From: Serratia fonticola
GTDB lineage: Bacteria; Pseudomonadota; Gammaproteobacteria; Enterobacterales; Enterobacteriaceae
Direction of reading: 5' to 3'
Length of the DNA: 64,000 nt
Assembly: GCF_006715025.1 (NCBI RefSeq)
Contig: NZ_VFMK01000001.1
Location: forward strand, 4,588,001 to 4,652,000
The translations under genes were made by a program, and so were the position numbers. Below are positions 40,813-49,850 of the stretch, one piece after another; the first letter of the stretch is position 1; the number at the start of each line of letters is the position of its first letter. Under the pieces are notes generated by a model. It was not told the origin of the DNA. It ran no database searches and was given only the letters and a program-made list of their open reading frames with translations.

Positions 40813-42675
40813 ATGAGCCTTGATATAGCCAAATACCCGACCTTGGCACTAGCGGAAACCCCGGAAGAACTCCGCTCATTGCCAAAAGAAAGCCTGCCGA
40901 AGTTGTGTGACGAACTGCGGCAATATCTGCTGGACAGCGTCAGCCGCTCCAGTGGTCACTTTGCCTCTGGGCTGGGTACCGTCGAATTGACAGTGGCACT
41001 GCATTACGTCTACAACACCCCATTCGACCATCTGGTCTGGGACGTAGGTCATCAGGCTTATCCGCATAAAATTCTGACAGGCCGCCGTGACCGTATCGCC
41101 ACCATTCGGCAGAAAAACGGTTTGCACCCCTTCCCATGGCGTGACGAAAGCGAATATGACGTGTTATCTGTCGGCCACTCCTCCACTTCAATCAGCGCCG
41201 GTCTTGGTATGGCCGTCGCCGCCGCGCGTGAAGGTAAGGATCGCCGTACTGTCTGCGTGATTGGCGATGGGGCCATCACCGCTGGCATGGCGTTTGAAGC
41301 CATGAATCATGCGGGGGATATCACTCCCGATATGCTGGTGGTACTGAATGACAACGAAATGTCGATCTCCGAAAACGTCGGGGCGCTGAACAACCATCTG
41401 GCGCAACTGCTGTCTGGTAAGCTTTATTCCACGCTGCGCGAAGGTGGCAAGAAAGTGCTCTCTGGCCTGCCGCCGATCAAAGAGCTGTTAAAACGCACAG
41501 AAGAGCATCTGAAAGGCATGGTGGTGCCCGGCACGCTGTTTGAAGAGTTGGGCTTTAACTACATTGGCCCGGTCGATGGTCACGATGTGCAAGGGTTGGC
41601 CGCCACGCTGAAAAACATGCGCGAGCTCAAAGGCCCTCAATTACTGCATATCATGACCAAAAAAGGCCGAGGTTATGCACCGGCAGAAAAAGATCCCATC
41701 AGCTTCCATGCCGTACCCAAATTCGATCCTGCCAGCGGCACTCTGCCAAAAAGCGCCGGCGGTTTGCCAACCTATTCGAAGATCTTTGGTGAATGGCTGT
41801 GTGAGATGGCGGCCAAAGACAGCCAACTGATGGCAATCACGCCTGCGATGCGTGAGGGCTCAGGCATGGTGCAGTTCTCACGTGAATATCCGCAACAATA
41901 TTTCGACGTCGCGATCGCCGAGCAGCACGCAGTCACCTTTGCCGCAGGGCTGGCCATTGGCGGTTATAAACCGATAGTTGCTATCTACTCCACCTTCCTG
42001 CAGCGCGCCTACGACCAGGTGATCCACGATGTGGCGATCCAGAAACTGCCGGTAATGTTTGCCATCGATCGCGGCGGTATTGTCGGTGCCGATGGCCAGA
42101 CCCACCAGGGGGCGTTCGATATTTCCTTCCTGCGCTGTATCCCGGGCATGGTGATCATGACGCCAAGCGACGAAAACGAGTGCCGTCAGATGCTGTACAC
42201 CGGCTATCAGTACCGCGAAGGCCCAACGGCAGTACGCTATCCACGCGGCAACGGCACGGGAGCCACATTAGAACCGTTGGCCGCCTTGCCCATCGGTAAA
42301 GGTATAGTGCGCCGGGAAGGTGAAAAAATCGCTATCCTCAACTTCGGAACACTGTTGCCAGAAGCGGCACTGGTGGCCGAAACCATGAATGCCACGTTGG
42401 TTGATATGCGTTTTGTTAAACCCCTGGATGAACAACTGGTGCTGGAGATGGCCGCTAGCCATGAAGTGCTGGTGACGTTGGAAGAAAACGCCATTATGGG
42501 AGGGGCTGGCAGCGGTGTGAACGAACTGTTGATGGCCAAACGCCGTATAGTGCCGGTGCTGAACATTGGCCTGCCTGATTATTTCATCCCGCAGGGTAGC
42601 CAGGAAGAGATCCGTAGCGATCTGGGCCTGGATGCCGCCGGTATTCAACGCCAGATCGAGGTCTGGTTGGCGTAA
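40813..42675 (+). CDS. dxs: 1-deoxy-D-xylulose-5-phosphate synthase
   Basis: The 620-residue thiamin diphosphate enzyme joins pyruvate and glyceraldehyde 3-phosphate at the start of the MEP isoprenoid pathway; its product is also used for thiamin and pyridoxal. The TPP motif begins GDGAITAGMAFEAMNHAG and ends VLNDNEMSIS. DVAIAEQHAVTFAAGLA holds the catalytic Glu. Length equals the E. coli enzyme. It is the third gene of the operon with xseB and ispA; a weak hairpin follows. Confidence 0.98.
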   Translation: MSLDIAKYPTLALAETPEELRSLPKESLPKLCDELRQYLLDSVSRSSGHFASGLGTVELTVALHYVYNTPFDHLVWDVGHQAYPHKILTGRRDRIATIRQKNGLHPFPWRDESEYDVLSVGHSSTSISAGLGMAVAAAREGKDRRTVCVIGDGAITAGMAFEAMNHAGDITPDMLVVLNDNEMSISENVGALNNHLAQLLSGKLYSTLREGGKKVLSGLPPIKELLKRTEEHLKGMVVPGTLFEELGFNYIGPVDGHDVQGLAATLKNMRELKGPQLLHIMTKKGRGYAPAEKDPISFHAVPKFDPASGTLPKSAGGLPTYSKIFGEWLCEMAAKDSQLMAITPAMREGSGMVQFSREYPQQYFDVAIAEQHAVTFAAGLAIGGYKPIVAIYSTFLQRAYDQVIHDVAIQKLPVMFAIDRGGIVGADGQTHQGAFDISFLRCIPGMVIMTPSDENECRQMLYTGYQYREGPTAVRYPRGNGTGATLEPLAALPIGKGIVRREGEKIAILNFGTLLPEAALVAETMNATLVDMRFVKPLDEQLVLEMAASHEVLVTLEENAIMGGAGSGVNELLMAKRRIVPVLNIGLPDYFIPQGSQEEIRSDLGLDAAGIQRQIEVWLA

Positions 42676-42684
42676 CTTCGTGTC

Positions 42685-42710
42685 GGGCGCAGCCTATTGC
42701 GCCCATATTC
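42685..42710 (+). terminator. Possible weak terminator after dxs
   Basis: A 7 bp stem (gggcgca 42685-42691, tgcgccc 42698-42704) follows the dxs stop by 9 bp, but only a mixed AT tract comes after. Confidence 0.4.
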
Positions 42711-42808
42711 CCCCCTCCTGCCTAACCTCAAAGTCGTGAGCTTGTCCCCATCATTTCTGCATCATGATCCGTTACAGTTATTTTTTGAACGGTACACAGG
42801 AGATAAGC

Positions 42809-43783
42809 ATGAAATATCTAAAGCTGGGTAAGACCGAGCTGCACATTTCCCGAATTTGCCTGGGCTGTATGACCTACGGTGAACCTGCTCGCGGCAACCA
42901 CGCCTGGACACTACCGGAAGATAGCAGCCGCCCGTTGATCAAACAGGCTCTGGATGCTGGCATCAACTTCTTTGATACTTCTAACAACTATTCCGATGGC
43001 AGCAGCGAGGAAATCGTTGGCCGTGCCCTGCGTGATTATACCCGCCGCGAAGATGTCGTGATTGCCACCAAAGTCTATAACGCGATGAGTAATCTGGAGC
43101 GCGGCCTATCACGCCCCAAGATTATGCAATCTATCGATGACAGCCTGAAGCGCCTGGGTACTGACTACGTTGATTTACTGCAAATCCACCGCTGGGACTA
43201 TGAAACACCGATCGAAGAAACGCTGGAAGCCCTGCATGACGTGGTAAAAGCCGGTAAGGCACGTTACATCGGCGCTTCATCCATGTTTGCCTGGCAATTT
43301 GCCAAAGCGCTTTATACCGCCGATCTGCACGGTTGGACTCGTTTTGTCAGTATGCAGGATCAGTACAACCTGATCCAACGTGAAGAGGAGCGTGAGATGC
43401 ACCCGCTTTGCGCTGCCGAAGGCATTGCCGTGCTGCCGTGGAGCCCTCTGGCTCGCGGCAGACTGACACGTCCCTGGGGGGAAACCACCGCCCGGCTGGT
43501 CTCAGATAACTATGGCAAAACCCTGTATGACGCCACCGACGGGATCGACGCACTGATTGCCGAACGGGTAGCCACCCTCGCCGAGCAGCGTGGCGTTTCG
43601 CGAGCACAGATTGCCTTGGCCTGGCTGTTGAGCAAACCGGTGGTCACTGCACCGATTATTGGCGCATCACGCAGCGAACATCTGGCCGATGCCGTAGCCG
43701 CCGTTGATCTGACACTCACACCGGAAGAGATTGCAGAGTTGGAAACAGCATACGTGCCGCATCATGTGGTCGGTTTTGAATAA
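42809..43783 (+). CDS. yajO: Aldo-keto reductase YajO
   Basis: The 324-residue NADPH-dependent aldo-keto reductase has the catalytic Asp and Tyr in FFDTSNNYSDGSSEE, the Lys in VVIATKVYN and the His in LLQIHRWD. The cofactor-binding end is PIIGASRSEHL. E. coli YajO has been linked to thiamin or xylulose-phosphate metabolism; its physiological substrate remains unclear. ATG at 42809 follows ACAGGAGATAAGC. It lies between dxs and pgpA, as in E. coli. Confidence 0.93.
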   Translation: MKYLKLGKTELHISRICLGCMTYGEPARGNHAWTLPEDSSRPLIKQALDAGINFFDTSNNYSDGSSEEIVGRALRDYTRREDVVIATKVYNAMSNLERGLSRPKIMQSIDDSLKRLGTDYVDLLQIHRWDYETPIEETLEALHDVVKAGKARYIGASSMFAWQFAKALYTADLHGWTRFVSMQDQYNLIQREEEREMHPLCAAEGIAVLPWSPLARGRLTRPWGETTARLVSDNYGKTLYDATDGIDALIAERVATLAEQRGVSRAQIALAWLLSKPVVTAPIIGASRSEHLADAVAAVDLTLTPEEIAELETAYVPHHVVGFE

Positions 43784-43795
43784 CGAGACCGTTGT

Positions 43796-43817
43796 GGGGG
43801 CGAATACCTGCGCCCCC
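43796..43817. terminator. Hairpin between convergent yajO and pgpA
   Basis: A 7 bp stem (gggggcg 43796-43802, cgccccc 43811-43817) separates the two genes. The T tract is poor on both strands. Confidence 0.35.
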
Positions 43818-43834
43818 TCCGTGACGAGAGGATA

Positions 43835-44332
43835 TCAGAACAGCCCTATCGGCCAGTGATTCCCCACCAGATAAATCACACCGGCAGCAATCACCCCGGC
43901 GACGATATCGTCCACCATGATCCCCATGCCACCATGCACGTTGCGATCAAACCAGCGGATCGGCCACGGTTTCCAGATATCCAGAATGCGGAATACCACA
44001 AACCCGGCAGCAACCCATTGCCAACTGTTGACGGGCAGCGCCATCAGGGTGATCCACATCCCGACAAATTCATCCCAGACAATGCTGCCATGATCGTGCA
44101 CTTTCATGTCTTTCGCGGTCTGATGGCACAGATAGACGCCGATGCAGATACTGAACATGACCAGCAGCGAGTAAAGTTGCCACGGCAACTGGATCAGCAA
44201 CAACCAAAACGGAATGGCGGCGATCGATCCCATCGTGCCCGGCATAACAGGGGATAAACCGCTACCAAACCCCGTCGCCAACAGATGCCATGGGTTGCTC
44301 ATACGCAACCGGCTTTTCGCTTCATCCTTCAT
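43835..44332 (-). CDS. pgpA: Phosphatidylglycerophosphatase A
   Basis: The 165-residue inner-membrane enzyme dephosphorylates phosphatidylglycerophosphate to phosphatidylglycerol. It has the family motifs NPWHLLATGFGSGLSPVMPGTMGS near the start and DHGSIVWDEFVGMWITL and GIMVDDIVAG, which supply Asp and Glu for metal binding. About four membrane segments are expected. The start overlaps the thiL stop by 4 bp (ATGA), typical of coupled translation. It ends the ribD-ribH-nusB-thiL-pgpA series. Confidence 0.95.
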   Translation of the reverse strand: MKDEAKSRLRMSNPWHLLATGFGSGLSPVMPGTMGSIAAIPFWLLLIQLPWQLYSLLVMFSICIGVYLCHQTAKDMKVHDHGSIVWDEFVGMWITLMALPVNSWQWVAAGFVVFRILDIWKPWPIRWFDRNVHGGMGIMVDDIVAGVIAAGVIYLVGNHWPIGLF

Positions 44333-45315
44333 GATTCTTGCTCAACGCTGAAGTGATCGTAACCCTGCCACGGCAGCTCAACCTCTCGGTTATCACGATA
44401 GAACGTCATGCCTTCAGACTGTGGGCCGATCTGACCAATACAGGTGTAATCGGCCCCTAAATGGCTCAGTGCCACTTCCAGCGCCCCGCGATTAATCTCT
44501 GGCACGGTGAAGCACAGTTCATAGTCCTCACCGCCGGTCAGCGCCCAACGTAGCGCCTGCTGCGCATCAGTATTACCGGTCAACGCCTGTGACATTGGCA
44601 ATTCATCCAGCTCGATACGCGCCCCGCAGGCGGAGGCACCAAGGATATGCTTCAGGTCTGAAATCAGGCCGTCTGAAATATCTATCGCGGAGCTGGCCAA
44701 ATCACGCAACGCCTGCCCCTGCAGCACACGTGGCAACGGGCGGAGATGGCGCTTCACCAGATATTCACGCGCTGCCCGATCATCCACTTGCAGACGCTCT
44801 TGCAGGATCGCCAACCCGGCGGCGCTATCACCGAGCGTACCGGTCACATAAATCCAGTCGCCGATCCGCGCGCCGCCGCGTGTTAACGCACGCCCGGCAG
44901 GGATCAAGCCATTGATCGTCAAGGTCATGCTCAGCGGGCCACGGGTGGTGTCTCCACCAATCAGCTGCATACCATAGTAGTTTAGCTGTTCGAACAGGCT
45001 ATCGCTGAACGCCTTGAGCCAGGGTTCATCGACTTTCGGCAACGTCATCGCCAACGATAGCCACGCGGGATCGGCGCCCATTGCTGCCAGGTCGCTCAGG
45101 TTAACTGCCAATGCTTTATAGCCGAGATCGGCGGGATCGATATCCGCCAGGAAATGAACACCCGAAACCAGGGTATCGGTACTGACGGCTAAAAGCTGTT
45201 TTTCTGCCACTGTCAGAAGTGCGCAGTCATCTCCAATGCCCAGCTGTACATCCCGGCGCACACTTTTGAACCGGTCAAAATAGCGGGCAATGAGGTCAAA
45301 TTCGCCGCATGCCAT
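44329..45315 (-). CDS. thiL: Thiamin-monophosphate kinase
   Basis: The 328-residue enzyme phosphorylates thiamin monophosphate to the active pyrophosphate. It belongs to the PurM/ThiL ATP-binding family; GIGDDCALLTV near residue 25, VSTDTLVSGVHF near 44, NLSDLAAMGADPAW and DISDGLISDLKHI hold the metal and phosphate ligands. It follows nusB, separated by a strong hairpin, and overlaps pgpA by 4 bp. Together with thiI and dxs it forms a thiamin theme in this window. Confidence 0.96.
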   Translation of the reverse strand: MACGEFDLIARYFDRFKSVRRDVQLGIGDDCALLTVAEKQLLAVSTDTLVSGVHFLADIDPADLGYKALAVNLSDLAAMGADPAWLSLAMTLPKVDEPWLKAFSDSLFEQLNYYGMQLIGGDTTRGPLSMTLTINGLIPAGRALTRGGARIGDWIYVTGTLGDSAAGLAILQERLQVDDRAAREYLVKRHLRPLPRVLQGQALRDLASSAIDISDGLISDLKHILGASACGARIELDELPMSQALTGNTDAQQALRWALTGGEDYELCFTVPEINRGALEVALSHLGADYTCIGQIGPQSEGMTFYRDNREVELPWQGYDHFSVEQES

Positions 45316-45332
45316 GGTTAGTCTTCCAACGA

Positions 45333-45360
45333 AAGTAAGGCCGGTTTCCCGGCCTTACTT
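45333..45360 (-). terminator. Hairpin between nusB and thiL
   Basis: A 12 bp perfect stem (45333-45344 with 45349-45360) abuts the nusB stop codon. The minus strand T tract is only TTCGTT, so it may be an attenuator rather than a full terminator. The plus strand has a better T tract but no gene ends there. Confidence 0.45.
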
Positions 45361-45361
45361 T

Positions 45362-45778
45362 TTATTTTTTCTTACGGATGCTAGGGGCTGCTTTATCCAG
45401 CACCCCATTCACAAACTTATGGCTATCTTCAGCACCGAAGGTCTTAGCCAGTTCGATCGCTTCGTTGATAGCCACCTTGTAAGGGACATCTTCACGCATT
45501 TTCAGCTCGAACAGCGCGATGCGCAGCACGGCTTTTTCCACCTGGCCCAATTCTTCGAGCTGGCGCGACAGGTAGGGGGCCATCAGGCCATCCAGCATAC
45601 CTGCGTTAACTGCCACGCCGGACAGCAGCTCACGAAAATAGGCGACGTCAACATCTTTGACATCCTGCTCCGTCAGGAAGTGGTGTTCAACATCGGCAAT
45701 GTCATTTTTAGACAACTGCCAAGAGTAAAGCGCTTGAACAGCGCACTCACGAGCGCGGCGACGAGCAGCAGGTTTCAC
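45362..45778 (-). CDS. nusB: Transcription antitermination factor NusB
   Basis: The 138-residue all-helical protein binds the boxA RNA with NusE (S10) to promote rRNA antitermination. The N-terminus RRRARECAVQALYSWQLSKND carries the RNA-binding Arg patch, and YKVAINEAIELAKTFGAEDSHKFVNGVLDKAA is the C-terminal signature. It is 20 bp after ribH, as in E. coli, where the two are cotranscribed. Confidence 0.97.
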   Translation of the reverse strand: MKPAARRRARECAVQALYSWQLSKNDIADVEHHFLTEQDVKDVDVAYFRELLSGVAVNAGMLDGLMAPYLSRQLEELGQVEKAVLRIALFELKMREDVPYKVAINEAIELAKTFGAEDSHKFVNGVLDKAAPSIRKKK

Positions 45779-45798
45779 GGAATTCCCCTTAACTAAAT

Positions 45799-46269
45799 TC
45801 AGGCTTTAATAGCTTTGATGACATTGATCATTTCAAGTGCGGTCAGGGCAGCTTCTGCGCCTTTGTTGCCCGCTTTGGTACCGGCACGCTCGATCGCTTG
45901 TTCGATGCTTTCGGTGGTCAGCACGCCAAAGGCAACCGGGATCTCGGTATTCAGTGAGACATTACCCAGGCCAGAACTGGCTTCGCCAGCCACATATTCG
46001 AAGTGCGCGGTGCCCCCACGGATCACGGTACCTAAAGCAATAACGGCGTCATATTTACCAGTATTAGCCAGTACGCGCGCGGTTAACGGCAGCTCGTAAG
46101 CGCCAGGGACCCAGACAACAGTGATGTTGTCATCAGCAACCTGGCCAATACGTTTCAGTGCATCGATAGCACCTTGCAGCAGGCTGTCGTTGATGAAATT
46201 GTTAAAACGTGCAATTGCGATCGCCACACGGGCATTAGGAGTAGCAACAACACCTTCGATAACTTTCAT
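45799..46269 (-). CDS. ribH: 6,7-dimethyl-8-ribityllumazine synthase
   Basis: The 156-residue enzyme (called ribE in E. coli annotation) makes the lumazine precursor of riboflavin, as a 60-subunit shell in many bacteria. Motifs are VWVPGAYELPLTARVLA, ALGTVIRGGTAHFEYVAGEASSGL with the catalytic His, and PVAFGVLTTESIEQAIERAGTKAGNKG. It lies between ribD and nusB, 118 bp downstream of ribD. No FMN riboswitch was found in that gap. Confidence 0.96.
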   Translation of the reverse strand: MKVIEGVVATPNARVAIAIARFNNFINDSLLQGAIDALKRIGQVADDNITVVWVPGAYELPLTARVLANTGKYDAVIALGTVIRGGTAHFEYVAGEASSGLGNVSLNTEIPVAFGVLTTESIEQAIERAGTKAGNKGAEAALTALEMINVIKAIKA

Positions 46270-46387
46270 GGGCTTTCCTTAAAAATGGGTTCAGTACCCC
46301 GCAGGGGGGCGGATTCTAACATATTCTTTGCTTGCCTGCGCGGCGGTTTTGTAAAACACTCACGGCGCCGGCAAGCAAAAGTGGCAT

Positions 46388-47497
46388 TCAGTATTTAGCC
46401 TTTAACCGCAGACGTAAATCGGGACCAACCTGGCGCACATCGCTAAAGACAAACTCCGGTGCATCGGCCAACTGCGTGAGCCCCGGCAACTGGCAAAGCC
46501 CACGCGCATTGTCACCCAATAATTTGGGCGCGACATATACAATAAGCTCGTCGACCAATCCGGCCTGCAACAGCGCACCGGCCAGCTGCGCCCCCGCCTC
46601 AACCCAGATGCTGTTCACCTGACGTTTGGCCAACTGCATCATCATCACCACCAGATCGATACCGCCACCCAGCGCAGGGAACGACAATTGCTCTACGCCC
46701 TCCGGCCAGATTTGCGCGTCCGGCTGCAGACGTGCCAACCAGGTTGTGCCAGGTTGTTGTATCACCCGATGCTGCGGGGTTACCCGGTTCTGGCTATCCA
46801 GAATAATGCGCAACGGCTGGCGCAGGTTTTCACGCGGGTAGATCTGCTGAGTATCGCTGTCCAATTCATCCCACCGTACCGTCAGCGAAGGATCGTCTGC
46901 CAATACGGTGGCACTGGTACTGAGGATCGCCGAACTTTCCGCCCGCAGGCGCTGAACATCCTGCCTGGCCTGCTTCGATGTGATCCACTGGCTTTCTCCC
47001 GATGCCATGGCGGTGCGGCCATCCAGTGACGCCCCCAATTTCAGCTGCACATAAGGGAACCCGGTGCGCATACGCTTGAGGAAACCCAGATTGACCGCTT
47101 CAGCCTCTGCCAGCATCACGCCATGGCGAACCTCAACGCCTGCCTGCTGTAATTTATATAGCCCGCGCCCGGCGACCTGAGGGTTAGGATCCTGCATGGC
47201 AGCCACCACACGGCTGACCCCCGCAGCAATCAATGCCTCTGCACAGGGCGGTGTACGGCCATGATGGCTACAGGGCTCCAATGTGACATAAGCGGTAGCC
47301 CCACGGGCCTGTTCGCCCGCCATACGCAAAGCATGCACTTCCGCGTGAGGTTCACCAGCCCGTAGATGGTAGCCCTCGCCGACGATATTCCCCTCGCGCA
47401 CGATAACGCAGCCAACGTTGGGATTTGGTGTCGTGGTGAAACGCCCCAGGCGTGCCAGTTCAAAAGCACGGGCTAGGTAAAATTCGTCGTTATGCAT
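46388..47497 (-). CDS. ribD: Bifunctional riboflavin deaminase/reductase RibD
   Basis: The 369-residue enzyme carries out two early steps of riboflavin synthesis. The N-terminal deaminase domain (1-146) has the zinc ligands in PHAEVHAL (His51, catalytic Glu53) and CSHHGRTPPC (Cys76, Cys85). The C-terminal reductase domain (from about 147) starts YVQLKLGASLDGRTAMASGESQWIT. The start at 47497 is set by conserved MHNDEFYLARA; the upstream extension is within nrdR. It follows nrdR by 10 bp. Confidence 0.96.
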   Translation of the reverse strand: MHNDEFYLARAFELARLGRFTTTPNPNVGCVIVREGNIVGEGYHLRAGEPHAEVHALRMAGEQARGATAYVTLEPCSHHGRTPPCAEALIAAGVSRVVAAMQDPNPQVAGRGLYKLQQAGVEVRHGVMLAEAEAVNLGFLKRMRTGFPYVQLKLGASLDGRTAMASGESQWITSKQARQDVQRLRAESSAILSTSATVLADDPSLTVRWDELDSDTQQIYPRENLRQPLRIILDSQNRVTPQHRVIQQPGTTWLARLQPDAQIWPEGVEQLSFPALGGGIDLVVMMMQLAKRQVNSIWVEAGAQLAGALLQAGLVDELIVYVAPKLLGDNARGLCQLPGLTQLADAPEFVFSDVRQVGPDLRLRLKAKY

Positions 47498-47507
47498 GAG
47501 GATCCTG

Positions 47508-47957
47508 TTAATCCTGCAGTTTGGCGATCTCTTCGCCGAATTCGCGAATATCTTCAAAGCTGCGGTAAACCGATGCAAAGCGGATGTAGGCAACTTTATC
47601 CAGCTTCTTTAGCGCATCCATCACCAGGTTACCCACCATCTTGGTGGGGACTTCGCGTTCGCCAGTGGCACGCAGTTGAGATTTAATGTGGTTGATGGCA
47701 TTTTCCACGTCGTCTGAGCTGACCGGGCGTTTTTCCAACGCTTTCAGCATGCCACGCCGTAGTTTATCTTCGTTGAACGGTTCGCGAACCTCATCACTTT
47801 TAATAACACGTGGCATCACCAGTTCGGCCACTTCAAACGTGGTAAAACGTTCATTACAGACCAGACATTGGCGACGACGGCGCACCTGCGATCCATCCCC
47901 CACCAGGCGGGAATCAATGACTTTGGTATCAACGGCAGCGCAGAAAGGGCAATGCAT
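47508..47957 (-). CDS. nrdR: Ribonucleotide reductase repressor NrdR
   Basis: The 149-residue protein represses nrd operons when dATP is plentiful. An N-terminal zinc ribbon (Cys3, Cys6, Cys31, Cys34, with the basic GSQVRRRRQ) binds NrdR boxes; the ATP-cone domain (about 46-136, PRVIKSDEVREPFNEDKLRRGMLKALEKRPV) senses dATP and ATP. It precedes ribD by 10 bp and probably leads the nrdR-ribD-ribH-nusB transcript. No nrd operon is in the window. Confidence 0.97.
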   Translation of the reverse strand: MHCPFCAAVDTKVIDSRLVGDGSQVRRRRQCLVCNERFTTFEVAELVMPRVIKSDEVREPFNEDKLRRGMLKALEKRPVSSDDVENAINHIKSQLRATGEREVPTKMVGNLVMDALKKLDKVAYIRFASVYRSFEDIREFGEEIAKLQD

Positions 47958-48154
47958 AACTCGTCCTGATAAGCGTTTTTATAGTTAAGAACAGTTTACC
48001 CCGAACTTCCGCTACAACAAAGACCGCCAGACATTTGTTGCGATTTGCCGCCATGATTGCGCAATAAACCAGCCATAACCGGGTTGCGAACATGACTTTA
48101 CCCCCCGATGAGGCTAAGCTGGTAACCGGTGTCACGAAAAAGGAAATTGCCGCC

Positions 48155-48712
48155 ATGACAATCAGTTATCGTAAGGTTTGCCTGCTTACCGCCATGATCC
48201 TACTGGCAGGGTGCGCGCAAAACCGCGAAATTCCGAAACTAAAAAGCCAGGTGGTTGAGCTGAAACAAATGCTGGGGACGCTGGCCGATCAGGCCCTTGC
48301 TCTGGAGCGCCAAAACAGACTTAACCAGAACTCCACTCACGGGGTTTACCTGCTGCCTGCTGCCAATAACGCCGCCAGATTACAAAGCAGCGTGGGCGAG
48401 TTGAGCCTTTCACTTAACTATGTGAAGAATGAGGCTAATGGCAGCCAGGCAATGCTCTTTATCCGCACGCTATCTGGCCAATACCTGCCTGATTTTACCG
48501 CTACCGTGGAATGGGGTCAGTTGGATGCCACCACCGGCATGCCATTGACGGCTGATGCCCAATCGCAGTTTATCCGCAGCCGCAGTTCGCTGCTGCCAAA
48601 AACCGAGCAGGTGTTTGAGCTACGCCTGAGCGGGCTCACACCGGAACAACTGGGTTATATTCGTGTGCACAGCATAGAACCCGCTACGGCAGCCGCCGCC
48701 AACGCGGATTGA
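48155..48712 (+). CDS. yajI: YajI family lipoprotein
   Basis: The 185-residue product starts with a lipoprotein signal (MTISYRKVCLLTAMILLAGC, lipobox LAGC, Cys20). A short coiled-coil-like stretch follows (LKSQVVELKQMLGTLADQALALERQNR), then a domain resembling DUF3251 of E. coli YajI. It has Ala at +2, so outer-membrane sorting is expected. Function is unknown. ATG at 48155 is chosen because it begins the signal; the frame is open 63 bp upstream. It lies between nrdR and secF, as in E. coli. Confidence 0.88.
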   Translation: MTISYRKVCLLTAMILLAGCAQNREIPKLKSQVVELKQMLGTLADQALALERQNRLNQNSTHGVYLLPAANNAARLQSSVGELSLSLNYVKNEANGSQAMLFIRTLSGQYLPDFTATVEWGQLDATTGMPLTADAQSQFIRSRSSLLPKTEQVFELRLSGLTPEQLGYIRVHSIEPATAAAANAD

Positions 48713-48792
48713 CGCTTACCGCGTAGAGTGGCCCACCTCACGCCGATTGGCGCGCCCTCAATTGCAACCGCGTTTCAGTGCACTGGCACATC

Positions 48793-48827
48793 AAAAAAAA
48801 TGCCAGTCAGCGTAAGCTGACCGGCAT
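48793..48827 (-). terminator. Terminator of the yajC-secD-secF operon
   Basis: A 13 bp stem with one mismatch (aatgcc-gtcagc with gctgac-ggcatt, gtaa loop) is followed on the minus strand by eight T residues. It lies 45 bp after the secF stop. Confidence 0.85.
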
Positions 48828-48871
48828 TCAGTCTAAGTTACGCGTGGCTTATTCAGGCACGCGTAGATCAA

Positions 48872-49840
48872 TCACGGCAGGATTGAAGGCTGGTCTGCGC
48901 CCTCTTTCTCCACTTTCTGTTGCAGCATGTGTTCGCGTTTCATCCCCAACTTCAACGCCAGCGCAGAGGCCACGTAGATAGAAGAGATAGTACCGATAGA
49001 CACACCGATCAACATGGTCAGCGAGAAGCCCTGCAGCATTGCGCCGCCGAAGATGTACAGCATCAGCACCACCATCAACGTCGTGGCGGAGGTCATGATG
49101 GTACGGCTCAGCGTCTGCGTCAGCGAGACGTTCATGATTTCGTAAGGCGTACCGCGACGGATCTTGCGGAAGTTCTCACGAATACGGTCAGAAACCACGA
49201 TACTGTCGTTGAGCGAGTAACCGATTACCGACATCAGTGAAGCGACGATAGTCAGGTCAATCTCAATATGGAACAGTGACAGTACTCCCATAGTGATGAC
49301 CACGTCGTGCGCCAGTGAGATAACCGCCCCCAACGCCAGACGCCATTCGAAACGGAACCCAACGTAAATCAGGATACAGATCAACGCTACCAGCAGCGCC
49401 ATGCCACCGGTTTGCGCCAGTTCTGCCCCAACACTCGGGCCAACAAATTCGATACGCTTGACGCTCGCGTTCTTATCAACGGATTCGTTGATCACGCCAA
49501 TCACTTTGTTACCCAGTTCCTGGCCAGCGGTACCGACCGCCGGTGGCATACGCACCATAACGTCACGGCTGCTGCCAAAGTTCTGAATAATCGGGTCCTG
49601 GAACCCGGCTTTTTCCAACGTATCGCGCATCAGGTCCAGATTCGCGGGTTGCTCCAGGGTAATTTCAATCACCGTACCTCCGGTGAAATCCAAGCCCCAG
49701 TTAAAACCACGCACCGACATAGTGGCGATCGACGCGATCAACAGCACCAGAGAGATGCCAAAGGCCACGTAATCCCAGCGCATAAAGTCATAGACTTTAC
49801 GGCCGTAGTTGAGTTGTTCAACAGTATAATCCTGTGCCAC
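48872..49840 (-). CDS. secF: Sec translocon accessory subunit SecF
   Basis: The 322-residue inner-membrane protein works with SecD to pull exported proteins across the membrane using the proton gradient. It is an RND-type protein with six helices and one periplasmic domain. Motifs are GFNWGLDFTGGTVIEI and SVIGYSLNDSIVVSDRIRENFRKIRR. The GTG at 49840 is the start, since VAQDYTVEQLNYGRKVYDFMRWDY is the conserved N-terminus and GAGGAG precedes it; a 42-residue upstream extension runs into secD. It follows secD by 10 bp. Confidence 0.96.
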   Translation of the reverse strand: MAQDYTVEQLNYGRKVYDFMRWDYVAFGISLVLLIASIATMSVRGFNWGLDFTGGTVIEITLEQPANLDLMRDTLEKAGFQDPIIQNFGSSRDVMVRMPPAVGTAGQELGNKVIGVINESVDKNASVKRIEFVGPSVGAELAQTGGMALLVALICILIYVGFRFEWRLALGAVISLAHDVVITMGVLSLFHIEIDLTIVASLMSVIGYSLNDSIVVSDRIRENFRKIRRGTPYEIMNVSLTQTLSRTIMTSATTLMVVLMLYIFGGAMLQGFSLTMLIGVSIGTISSIYVASALALKLGMKREHMLQQKVEKEGADQPSILP

Positions 49841-49850
49841 AACGCACTCC

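Noticed and set aside
46270..46387. FMN riboswitch between ribD and ribH
   Set aside because: The gap is only 118 bp and shows a GC-rich hairpin but none of the conserved RFN segments.
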